DNA from: Strigamia acuminata
Taxonomy: Eukaryota; Arthropoda; Chilopoda; Geophilomorpha; Linotaeniidae
Length of the DNA: 64,000 nt
NCBI GenBank assembly: GCA_949358305.1
Contig: CASHSZ010000002.1
Span: 250,001-314,000 of the forward strand
Direction: 5' to 3'
Below the pieces are notes generated by a model that saw only the letters and a program-made list of their open reading frames with translations, searched no databases and was not told the origin of the DNA. Shown one piece after another: positions 55,720 to 64,000 of the stretch (the stretch's first letter is position 1; each line of letters opens with the position of its first letter). A program made the position numbers and the translations under genes.

Positions 55720-56277
55720 ATGTCGACGTCGGCCATCGAGGATCGACCACGAGGCAATATCCAGTTAATAGTGGGCCCGATGTTTGCAGGGAAAACAACT
55801 GAACTCTTGAGGCGCCTAGAAGGAGAAGAAGCGTTGTTATTGAAGCCCAAAATCGACAACCGCCACATTCCCGGAGAAATCGTCGCTCGTGACGGAAAAT
55901 CGAGAGCGGCGCGCGCCGTCGAAAACCTCGCGGAAGCCCGAAGACAATCCGAAAATTTCGGGATTATCGGGATTGACGAGGGCCAGTTTTTCGAGGACTT
56001 GGTACAATTCTGTCAAGAAATGGCAGAGAAAGGAAAGACTGTGGTAATCGCGGCCCTCGATGGGGATTTCAAGTTGAACCCGTTCGGTCAAGTCTGCGAT
56101 TTGCTCCCGAAATCAGAGCACATCGTGAAGCTGAAGGCAACGTGCTACCGGTGTCGAGGGGAAGCCGCGTTCACGAAGCGGACGTCGGGCGAAGAAGACG
56201 TCGTGGTGATAGGGGGTGCCGAGAAATACGCCCCCACTTGTCGCGCGTGTTTCGCAAATTGTTCACCAATCGGCTAA
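55720..56277 (+). CDS. tk: Thymidine kinase (type II, TK1-like), 185 aa
   Basis: It phosphorylates thymidine to dTMP with ATP (pyrimidine salvage). The P-loop GPMFAGKT is at residues 19-26, the Asp-X-Arg lid residues at 46-48, and the motif IDEGQFF at 85-91 with catalytic Glu87. The structural zinc site has Cys142/Cys145 (CYRC) and Cys174/Cys177 (CRAC), and the lasso with GGAEKYAP binds the base. The length fits the catalytic core; the C-terminal extension with the KEN-type degradation signal of vertebrate TK1 is missing. The coding region has no intron, unlike most neighbouring genes. The ATG at 55720 gives a short natural N-terminus; AATAAA lies at 56351-56356. No lesion is seen, so it is probably functional. 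Its short intronless form could reflect a retrocopy or viral capture. Confidence 0.95.
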   Translation: MSTSAIEDRPRGNIQLIVGPMFAGKTTELLRRLEGEEALLLKPKIDNRHIPGEIVARDGKSRAARAVENLAEARRQSENFGIIGIDEGQFFEDLVQFCQEMAEKGKTVVIAALDGDFKLNPFGQVCDLLPKSEHIVKLKATCYRCRGEAAFTKRTSGEEDVVVIGGAEKYAPTCRACFANCSPIG

Positions 56278-56494
56278 CTAACAAACCGGTCGTGTCGTTT
56301 TTAACACCGATAGATTCATTCGAATTAAATTTTTTTTTTTTTTGCGATCAAATAAACCCAATCAATCGTGGCCACTTATCTCAAATTCAATTTTTATTTA
56401 AATTATAAACCACAAACGAACAAAATACAATAAAAAATGAAAAATTACGCCGATGGCGCTACGTTTGATAACGATGTCCCACTAAGAGGAAGAA

Positions 56495-56580
56495 AAAAAA
56501 ATATATGTATATATATATATATCAAACAAACAAACAAACAAACAAACAAACAAACAAACAAACAAACAAAAAAAAAAAAA
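56495..56580. repeat. Microsatellites (AT)n, (CAAA)n, A-tract
   Basis: (TA)n at 56503-56522, (AAAC)n at 56523-56570 and an A-run lie between the convergent tk and 189-aa genes. Confidence 0.95.
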
Positions 56581-56599
56581 AGAATGATAAAAAGAATAA

Positions 56600-57487
56600 T
56601 TAATTAACTAACTGGACAGGTAGATATAGCGCGACGAACTGGTGGCGGTCGCGGGTGACTGGTGACTGGTAACTGGTGACGAACGGGTTGCAACCACCAA
56701 ACTGGTAGCAAGTTGTGCAGAATTGAAACACATAGTTTCGGGTGGATCTTGGGATATCCGACCACCCATGCGTCGGTGGTGTTGGGCGATCCCGCGCGTG
56801 GCGCCTGTTGCATTGGAAATTATTGGCACGCATAGGTGGCAACCATGGTAAGTTACTATGAAAAAAAAAAAAAATGATTAATCAAATCGCGACCGACGAA
56901 TCGACCATAAATTGCTTTACTCACTCTGGCACATAGCGCCTCGGCCCGAAGAATATGTTATTACCAAATTCCCCGGGCCGCACATAGATGGTCTGCGGCG
57001 ACCTCGTCGAAGGTGGCGATCGCGACGAACCCCTTAAAAATAAAATAAAAATAAAATAGAATGAAATAAAAAGTGTCAAATAAATAAAACCAATCGATCG
57101 ACCAATCACTCTCACCTTGTGCCCGGGCGCATTTCACCCCAAATGATGGGGTTATTCACGTTCTTTTTCCCAAACGACAATCGCGATGGGCCCCTTAAAA
57201 ATAAAATAAAAATAAAATGAAATAAAATAAAATGTGTCGAATAAATAAAACCAATCGATCGACCAACCACTCTCACCTCGTGCCCGGGCGCATTTCACCC
57301 CAAATGATGGGGTTATTCACGTTCTTTTTCCCAAACGACAATCGCGATGGGCCCCTTAAAAATAAAATAAAAATAAAATGAAATAAAATAAAATGTGTCG
57401 AATAAATAAAACCAATCGATCGACCAACCACTCTCACCTCGTGCCCGGGCGCACTTCACCCCAGATGACGTTCTTTCCGTTCTCCAT
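56600..57487 (-). CDS. 189-aa protein with identical tandem 78-nt exons and a Cys/His-rich C-terminus
   Basis: Minus-strand exons: 57487-57438, 57354-57277, 57193-57116, 57032-56925 and 56855-56600 (stop 56602-56600). All introns are phase 2, and the first ATG follows an acceptor CATTTCAG. Exons 2 and 3 are identical 78-nt copies (SFGKKNVNNPIIWGEMRPG) within a 161-bp exon-plus-intron duplication; exon 1 (GKNVIWGEVRPGT) and exon 4 (GNNIFFGPRRYVP) are diverged relatives. The last exon has Cys/His residues (FQCNRRH ... FCTTCYQFGGCNPF) that could bind zinc. A 5'-UTR exon probably lies near 58.05 kb. No family recognised; the repeated exon suggests copy-number change. Confidence 0.68.
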
Positions 57488-57750
57488 CTGAAATGTAAAA
57501 ATTAGATTACCGTAAATTAAATACAAACGAGAATTGAACAGCAAAACACAATCAATGAAAAGGAAAGGAAGGTGAATAAAACCACAGATCAATCAAACAA
57601 TGATAAACCGAATTATTCTCTTTTCATTTCTGGCAAGCGAGAATATGGCGACGAATTCCGCGCCTCTCCACGCTTCCACTCGTTTAGACACAAGCGGACG
57701 AATGGTCGGATTGTTGAAACAATTGTTGTCGTTGTCAATTGGTTGATTGG

Positions 57751-57751
<1 letters not shown>

Positions 57752-57787
<36 letters not shown>

Positions 57788-57788
57788 T
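57752..57788. repeat. (GATA)n microsatellite
   Basis: Nine GATA units in the presumed 5' intron of the minus-strand 189-aa gene. Confidence 0.95.
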
Positions 57789-58009
57789 GATAAATAGATA
57801 AACGGCATAAATACTTTCAACTTGCTCAGCAGCGAAGCACGTGGCGGCGCGGAATCAGCGGTCAGGTATGGCGGATTTCGATAACGACGCTGCTTGGTGA
57901 GCGGAGTTACAAAAAAATAAAAATTTGAAAGCATCGTGAAACAAATAGATGAATAAACAAATAAACATAAATATATAAATAAACAAATAAATAAATAAAA
58001 TAGACAAAA

Positions 58010-58141
58010 ATAAACAAACAACGTCGCATCACGCGCGGGATTCCATGGTTGTCGCCAGATGCCGCGTCGAATCACTCGCGCGCTCGCCATCAGTAGTGTG
58101 GACCCCGTGTCGTGAACAAGTGAACAAGTGGAACGATTAGA
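58010..58141. promoter_or_regulatory. Probable bidirectional promoter
   Basis: A CpG-rich stretch lies between AT-rich introns and upstream of both the minus-strand 189-aa gene and the plus-strand coiled-coil gene. It contains GTCGCCAGATGCCGCG (58051-58066) and, on the plus side, a donor-like GAG|GTAAATT at about 58141. No TATA box is evident. Confidence 0.35.
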
Positions 58142-58336
58142 GGTAAATTAACCATTTTCCCGGTAAACACTCGTCAGTTGGCGTTTTTACACGCGGTTCG
58201 CGGCCCTGGACTGCATTGCTTTTTGCGGCAGGTGAGCGTCGGGACCGCGGTGCCGTTTTAAAACCGAGACGGTATCGTGTACCAGGGCCACGGTACTTTG
58301 AAAAACTCGTGTAACGCGAACCGACTTTGTCGTACA

Positions 58337-58532
58337 ACGAGAAAATACAAGATTCTCACTTTTTCTCGGTTTTGCTTTCATTTGATTAATTCTTATGTTA
58401 CGTTTCAATGCAATTTATCTCATTTCAGAAAACTACAAGACACGAATAAAAAGAAGATTTTTTCGTCTGTTTCTTATTGCATGGCGGGTTAAGCCTATAT
58501 ATAAGATTTTTCTCATTTAATTAGAAATAAAC

Positions 58533-58565
<33 letters not shown>

Positions 58566-58682
58566 CTTTTTATATGTGTCTCGCAGACTTCTGAAATAAG
58601 ATAAATTGTATTGAAACCAAAGGTAAGAATTAACCAAATGGAAGTAAAACCGAGAAAATACGAGAACTTCGTATTTTCTCGT
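58337..58682. repeat. Inverted repeat, ~128-bp arms around a 90-bp loop with poly(A)
   Basis: 58337-58464 and 58555-58682 are inverted copies at roughly 85% identity; the loop holds TATATATAAG and a 29-base A-tract. Outer ends are ACGAGAAAATAC / GTATTTTCTCGT. It lies in the 5' intron of the coiled-coil gene. A MITE-like insertion or an inverted retroposed transcript is possible. Confidence 0.65.
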
Positions 58683-58855
58683 GTTTTCTCGCATTGTTCC
58701 GCGGTAGGCATCAAATGTACCACGTCCAACACGTACATGTACGCGCGTAGACTTGCGCGAACAATATGTGCGCGGATGTTTTATTCGACGTCCCACGTTT
58801 TGGTTCTTTTTGTTGCGATTTTAATTTTTATCTTTTTTTTCACATCGAAGAAAAT

Positions 58856-59460
58856 ATGGAAAAAGGAAAGAGAGGAGAAAAGCCGTCCACAAAGTCGCAT
58901 CTGTCACCCGTCGTCCTTTTGGAACGCATCGACTTCATGGAGGCGTGGAGCCACACGCCAAACTTAAGCGCCGCCAGTAGTTCCGTGCATGATGCACGCG
59001 AGCGAAAAACTAATGATCCCACGAAGATCAAGGGGGTATGTGTCCCATTCCGATATTTACTCTTTTGTCTTTTTTATTTGACCTTTTTTTTTTTTTATTT
59101 TTTTTTTATATTTATTCGTTCTTTTCTCTCTTTCTCCAGTCGCTCGGTCGAAGACAGACGAAGGTCCAGGAGACGGCAATGGCGGCGACGGAGGAAAGGG
59201 TCGAAAAAATGATGGAGGGACTAGAGGAGAGAATTGAGGAGTTGATAGACAGGACGGAACAAAGACTCAAGAAAATGGTGAAGGCGACGATGGAGGAATT
59301 TGAGAAAACATTTGAAGAAGCAGAGGAAAAATGGTGGAAGGCGATGGAGGGAACGATGGGTTGGATAGAGGATGTCGTTGACGACGATGATGACGAAGGC
59401 GCTGAAGAGGCAATTGGTGGTTTCAATTGTCAAAGATGTGACACAACTCTTATGGGATAA
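58856..59460 (+). CDS. Coiled-coil protein, 166 aa, two coding exons
   Basis: Exon 58856-59035 (60 codons) and exon 59140-59460 (106 codons plus TAA) join at phase 0 with GTATGT/TCTCCAG. The acceptor ATCGAAG lies just before the ATG. The first part is basic then Ser-rich. Residues ~65-135 form a long Glu/Lys/Met-rich amphipathic helix (ERVEKMMEGLEERIEELIDR and following) typical of a coiled coil, followed by an Asp run, an acidic stretch and a terminal CQRC. The role is unknown; oligomerisation is likely. ATTAAA near 59551 may be its poly(A) signal. Confidence 0.7.
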
Positions 59461-59635
59461 AAACAACAATCCCCCATCTCATTGTCTCGTATTGTTTGTT
59501 TATATTGCGTATATTTTGTTTCTCATTGTAAAAAAAACATCTCATCGGGTGATTAAATATACGTCTTTATTTTATTTATTTTATTTATTTATCTGTTTCT
59601 CTTCTTTTCTATATTTTAGCACAATTTATAATCGA

Positions 59636-59760
59636 CCCAGAGTGGTCGAGTGGGCAGGACTACCTGCCGCATGGAGCCGTGGACTCTGGGTTCGAGTCTC
59701 GCTTCCGCGATCTTACGTTTGCTTTGTGCAGAAAAAAGGAAAGAAAGAGACTGACTGACT
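59636..59760 (+). mobile_element. tRNA-derived SINE head
   Basis: Box A TGGTCGAGTGGG (59643-59654) and box B GGGTTCGAGTCTCG (59688-59701) are spaced as in a pol III internal promoter. The sequence does not fold into a standard tRNA. The same head is found, more diverged, in the array SINEs and at 52,170. The UUCG tail is absent here. Confidence 0.6.
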
Positions 59761-59879
59761 GCTGGGCGACAATGATGATGGTCCGAGAAATTCAACCCTT
59801 CTTTATTTTGTTTTAATTTTTATCCTATCTATCTATCTATCTATCTATCTAATTTTTTTTTTTTTTAATTTAAAACAAT

Positions 59880-60992
59880 TACCGTCAGAGTGCGTTACCG
59901 TCGGAGATTTTTTCGTGATTGCCGTGCGCGCGAGAAAAATTGCAACCGACAAACTTTCCCACATTGAAATTGGAAAACAAAATATATGGGGAGATCCACG
60001 TAGACAAGTAAATCAAGATTAACTTGGTTTCGGAATTTATAGGACACCTTTTAACGCGGGAAACGCAAAAATCCGCATCGAATGGACACTTTGGCGTCCA
60101 TCGAAGGGCACGGCTTACGTCGGGTGGCGTGGCGGTTCTGGGAAATTACATTACAGGCCACGTGACCAGGTACAAAGTCCTGCGCACAAACGCTCGAGCG
60201 GAGTTGAATAAAAGTCCTTGAAATATATAAATCGATTTATCGACAGTGGAACTAATTCCACGACGAGTGCCCCAACGATTAATTAGATTATCGAATTGGG
60301 TGCCGTCTGAGTCGAAGATCGCGAACGCCCCGATCGGTTTACCATTTTAATTTCAACTCGCAGTACACGTTGCACCATCGTAGACGATGCGAGTTTGTAT
60401 AATCGCGTTCGACGAGTTTGCATACACTTTGAATTCGTTCGCTTCGAGCCATCATGGAGATCCGAGGGTTTCGGTCGAAATTTCCTGAATCGATTTGAAA
60501 CGGTATTTCCCACCCACGGGTGTTCTGCTCCACCACGAACATTCCGGCGACCATTGCGGCGACCATTGCGGCAACGAGCGCCTCACCTACGGTGAATGCG
60601 GGGCAGCTGGCACCGACGAGTGTCGGCAGCCCCAACAACTTGTTCCAAAATAAGCCCACAGACAGACACACCTATAAAGCGTGTTTATTTCAAATAATTG
60701 TGCAAAAACACCCATTTAATTGTTTATTTATTTGTTCCTCGTGATACGCGCGTGGCCTGTGCGTTGACGACGTGTTCGCGATTTCACGACGGAATTCGTG
60801 GATCCGTTCGTCGGGATTGGACTTTTGGGTGTCGGGTGAAAACGACCGACCGGGGACGAAATTCGAGGCGGAGAAGGGAGAAGGGAGCAAACAAGCGCGC
60901 GCGCAAGACGCCAAACGGAGTAAAAAAAATATCCAAAGAAGATGACTAAACTTTACTTTACTTTACTTAATTTTCGAATACTATGAGCACCC
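59880..60992. repeat. Array units (modules F, A, B, D') and module G
   Basis: Module F at 59,930-60,065; A-like at 60,100-60,290 (GGCCACGTGACCAGG, TTGAATAAAAGTCCTTGA); D' hairpin block at 60599-60655; then a module with CCAAATAATTGTGCAAAAACAC (60,688) that recurs at the right edge (63,925). No gene is supported. Confidence 0.7.
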
Positions 60993-61069
60993 GGGATTCC
61001 ATACTAAGGTCGAAATGACTAAAGTCGAAATCCCGTTTCGACCTAATTCGTTTCGACCCAGGTATCCCA
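60993..61069. repeat. Small palindromic repeat with four GTCGAAA copies
   Basis: GGGATTCC...GGTATCCC ends and alternating GTCGAAA / TTTCGAC give imperfect dyad symmetry over about 77 bp; MITE-like. Confidence 0.45.
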
Positions 61070-61381
61070 TCTAGTCTAAAATAAAAACAAACTCGCTGTT
61101 CACTGAAATATCTATATTTAAAGTTTTTACAGTTTTTACAGTTTGCAGAATGTTATAAAAAAAAAAAAAAAATAAAATAAAATAAATAAATAAATAAAAA
61201 TAAAAATAAAAACAAATAAACAAATAAAACGGAATAAAACGAAACGATGAAACAACGATACATTGAAGCGACGATTATATGGTGGAATAACGCCGAAAAA
61301 GTTACGCGAAAACGACAGTTATTTATTTGTATAACATTTTTTTCCCACATTTTTTACCCCATTCACACATAGGATTGCCAT

Positions 61382-61925
61382 TTATTGACACTTGTACATT
61401 TTATCTGGATATTCGACCAAGTACAAATTTGTCCATGGAACAAATCCATACTCGAATGGGATGGTGACGCCAAGTTTACGGTCTTTGAAGAATCGATCAA
61501 ACCGCGCGCAAGACATATTCGAGTCCCAAAGGAAACGCATCCCCAAGACGAGAGTTCTTTCTTTCGTCACGACGATGAAGTTGGTTTCGGTGCCTCGATT
61601 CACCCACTCGACGTTCATCTTGATCTGTCCAATTATTTGGAAATGGTCACCAACGATGTTTTTTAGGTACCGGTGTCTATCGTCGTCGTCGTCTAGTTCG
61701 CGGATACTGTCCCGAGGGTAGCCCGTTTCTTCGAATAAACGTTCGTCGATGGCGCAGAAGCGCGACCACTCGATTACCAGGGCATTACGCGCGAGATTCC
61801 CTATCTTCACCTTGAGCAAGGGATGTTCGTTCGTGGGTTCAAGCGGTTTCGGCTGAATAAGAGAAGTTTTAGATTAAAAATTATACGAAACAATTCGTAT
61901 CTGTTTCTGGAATTACCTGGAACAT
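61382..61925 (-). CDS. Retropepsin-fold protein lacking the catalytic Asp-Thr/Ser-Gly, 159 aa
   Basis: Coding exons 61925-61917 (ATG TTC CAG, after an in-frame TGA) and 61852-61382 join at phase 0 (donor GTAATT, acceptor TTATTCAG). The 156-residue exon follows the retropepsin strand order: HPLLKVKIGNLARNALVIEW, where retroelement proteases have their L-x-D-T-G-A; then FQIIGQIKMNVEWV (the G-x-I-x-L strand) and NFIVVTKERTLVLGMRFL (the I-L-G-x-D-F-L motif), then ARFDRFFKDRKLGVTIPFEYG. The active-site Asp-Thr/Ser-Gly is Glu-Trp-Ser, so it should not be a protease. It is a single-copy spliced gene without LTRs or other pol domains nearby, which suggests domestication. An acidic DDDDD run interrupts the flap region. 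AATAAA (minus) lies at about 61328-61323. Confidence 0.7.
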
Positions 61926-61989
61926 GGTTCAATGTTGCGAGGAACGCCAACGAGACGCGGAAAACAGTCTTGTATCGTGTCTGAACTTG

Positions 61990-62627
61990 ATTTGGATGCA
62001 AATGAGACACGGGTTACGTCAGATGGCGTGGCGGTTGTGAGAAATTACATCACACAGGCGCTCGCGCGGAGTTAAATAAAAATCCTCGAAATATAGAAAT
62101 TGATTTATCGACGGTGGAACCGATTCCACGTCGAGTGTCCCAACGATTAATTAGATTATAGAACTGGGTGTTGTCCGAAACGAAGATCGCGAACGCTCCG
62201 ATCGGTTTACGATTTAAATTTCAACTCGCGGTACACGTTGCACCATCGTAAGCGATGCGAGTTTGTATAATCGCGTTCGACGAGTTTGCAGACACTTTGA
62301 ATTCGTTCGCTTCGAGCCATCATGGAGATCCGAGGGTTTCGGTCGAAATTTCCTGAATCGATTTGATACGGTTGTTCTGCTCCGCCACGAACACTCCCTG
62401 GTTCGTCGAAATATACTCCAAAGTGGGTTCGTCGGAGAACACGGGGCAGTTGGCGACCGATGCGCGCCGACAGCCCCGACAAATTGTTCCAAAATAAATC
62501 CAAGCTACCACAACGTTGTTTTCGATACGCGCGTTCCTACACGCGATGACGCGCGTGATGCGATGCGGGTGAGTGTGACACGGGTTTTCGAATTGGGCGT
62601 CGACGATGATGTTTGTCAACGTGGATA
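61990..62627. repeat. Array unit (modules A, B, D', E')
   Basis: It closely matches 60,100-60,660 (for example AAGATCGCGAACGC(T/C)CCGATCGGTTTAC and GTTTGCA.ACACTTTGAATTCG). D' lies at 62445-62500. It is interrupted at 62628 by the solo LTR. Confidence 0.7.
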
Positions 62628-63090
62628 TGTTGGGTTGCAAACCCATTTTGAAGTGCTTAAATATTTGTTCCTGTGTTACGTGTTTTATTGGTTACACAAT
62701 TTCCGAGTATGTGTAACAAGTGTGTTGTAAATTAATGTCCCGATCCAGTGTTCAACCGATAATGATTTTTATCAATGCTTGTTATGTACCGCGGTTGAAT
62801 ATTCTCTCCTTTACAGCACACGTCCCTGATGTCGTCTGCTTGAAAAAGCGATTTGTGTTTTATCCTTTTTCCTTGGTTTATCGATTATTAATGTCGGTGT
62901 TTTTACTTGCGATTGTAAAGGACAAATCATTGGAAACTTGACAATGATTTATCCTATGTTGTTTGAGAGGGCAAATAGCCTCTAACCGTGTATCACCTGA
63001 TATTCTCACGAATTAAAGATGGCGCACGCATGTCGGTTTCGCGCACCGTTTCAACTGATGTTTCTTTTGATTTCGTTTGCAGAATTGCCA
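62628..63090 (+). mobile_element. Solo copia LTR related to element 2 (463 bp)
   Basis: It begins TGTTGGGTTGCAAACCCATTTTG like the LTR of element 2 and shares GGACAAATCATTG...CAATGATTTATCC and AAAGATGGCGCACGC. It ends near GAATTGCCA. The left flank GGATA and right flank GGAATA fit a decayed TSD. The array unit resumes after it. Confidence 0.75.
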
Positions 63091-64000
63091 GGAATAACCC
63101 CACAGGAACGCAGTTAATTACCGACGAGAATTGAAAATGTAATCGTTTTTGATAAAAAGAAACCCTCGTAACGTTGAAACGATAAAGAGAACGCAAAATT
63201 CGGATTCGAATTCAGGTTCGATCCGCGAACTGTCGAGGCGCGACATGCCAAGCGTGGAGGGGAGCGTTTATCGCTCATAGGTGCCCGATGATCGGAGACG
63301 GGTGGGTGATGGGTGGGTGATCGGTACCAGACAGACACAAAACAGAATAAAATCTACCCCCGTACTTCGGTCGTCACTAAGATTACCTTCGCAGTGACCG
63401 ACTAGAATAAGAGTTTTGCAAAATATCCGTCGTTTCATATTTTAATTTTGTCTTTCCGGCGTCTCGCGCCATCGCTTTCGACGTGAGTTTGTGTCATTGC
63501 GTTCGGTGGATTTGCAAGCGCCTCTAGGTCGATCGAGACCAGACACGCTTACTTCAGAGTAGGGACCACTCCACCACAAACATTCCGAGGGTATTGGCGC
63601 GCAAAAAGGACGGGGTCCTATCTTCTCGCCACGCAGAATACGGGCAGCCAGCATTGGCAGCCCCCAATAACTTGTTCCAAAATAAGATCGAGTTGATTAG
63701 ATTCCTTCACTCGTCCCGTAAATACCGTAAATTTCGTAAATGTCACAATACGTGGTGAAAATGATGCGTCACGTGTCTTATCGCGCATTGGGTCACATTT
63801 AAACGCGCGTATCGTTAAGGGTGTCGCGTTCATGGTGGTACATTGGTGCCGGGATGTTCAGATACGCGCTCCCGTACGCTTCCACGGCGTTGGTATTGTT
63901 TGGTTATAGCGATTGTTTGTTCCAAATAATTGTGCAAAAACACTAGTTTAATTGTTTATATATTTAATCCTCGGGAGATGCGTGCGACCTATACGCCGAC
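63091..64000. repeat. Array units to the right edge
   Basis: It starts as the continuation of the E' block (CACAGGAACGCAGTTAATTACC), then B-like (CCGGCGTCTCGCGCC near 63458), D' (GGGCAGCCAGCATTGGCAGCCCCC near 63643) and module G at 63,925-63,960. No protein gene. Confidence 0.65.

Noticed and set aside
57593-58090. 165-codon minus-strand frame starting MASARVIRRG
   Set aside because: Most of it translates AT-rich and GATA microsatellite sequence into Phe/Leu/Tyr runs; the first ~23 codons may instead be a 5'-UTR exon of the 189-aa gene.
59636-59760. Functional tRNA gene
   Set aside because: Box A and box B are present, but the acceptor and T stems do not pair in a normal cloverleaf and similar heads recur elsewhere; a SINE head fits better.
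49400-61925. Integrated large DNA virus (thymidine kinase island)
   Set aside because: Spliced genes with host-like introns and SINEs, and no polymerase, capsid or other viral hallmark gene in the window; kept only as a possible source of tk.

Overview
The window is eukaryotic nuclear DNA, most likely from an arthropod; a crustacean fits best, but that is inference. Support: spliced genes with GT-AG introns, AATAAA signals, Ty1/copia and Ty3/gypsy elements with complete LTRs, a tRNA-derived SINE, dense microsatellites, and PBS sequences matching metazoan initiator tRNA-Met and tRNA-Gln. There is no operon structure and no prokaryotic gene.

Layout. 1-2458 is the 5' half of a minus-strand copia element (gag, long leader, LTR). 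2459-2918 is a 140-bp tandem repeat. 2919-12532 is a pair of inverted LTR-plus-leader arms; the right arm is split by a complete copia element (4797-11916, identical 494-bp LTRs, TSD CTACT, one 1612-aa gag-pol ORF). 12533-17943 holds gypsy-type material on the minus strand: a 505-aa Cys-rich ORF with its own splice acceptor, and a 5'-truncated pol. From about 18 kb to the right edge the background is a degenerate tandem array of ~600-1200-bp GC-rich units, many carrying a short SINE with a UUCG-loop hairpin and a (TAAA)n tail. Later insertions into this array are: a solo LTR (19196-19751, TSD GTACC); a minus-strand copia element (24296-41012) whose reverse transcriptase is split by a 9.2-kb non-autonomous LTR element (26281-35503, 1900-bp LTRs, TSD GCAT, gag but no pol); a non-autonomous copia derivative (42073-47793, identical 361-bp LTRs, TSD TCTAT) whose protease and integrase active sites are degraded and which has no RT; and a solo LTR (62628-63090).

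Between 49.4 and 61.9 kb the array is broken by small, apparently intact, single-copy genes: a 118-aa two-zinc-finger protein, a 151-aa proline-rich/charged protein, a 111-aa and a 189-aa protein built from tandemly duplicated 78-nt exons, an intronless-CDS thymidine kinase (185 aa), a 166-aa coiled-coil protein, and a 159-aa retropepsin-fold protein without the catalytic Asp-Thr/Ser-Gly. Only thymidine kinase has a clear cellular function. The others are recognised from reading frames that stay open across splice sites and, for the retropepsin-like protein, from fold motifs.

The strongest leads are the retropepsin-like gene, the two genes with repeated phase-2 exons, and the recently transposed copia derivative that keeps long ORFs but has lost its catalytic residues.
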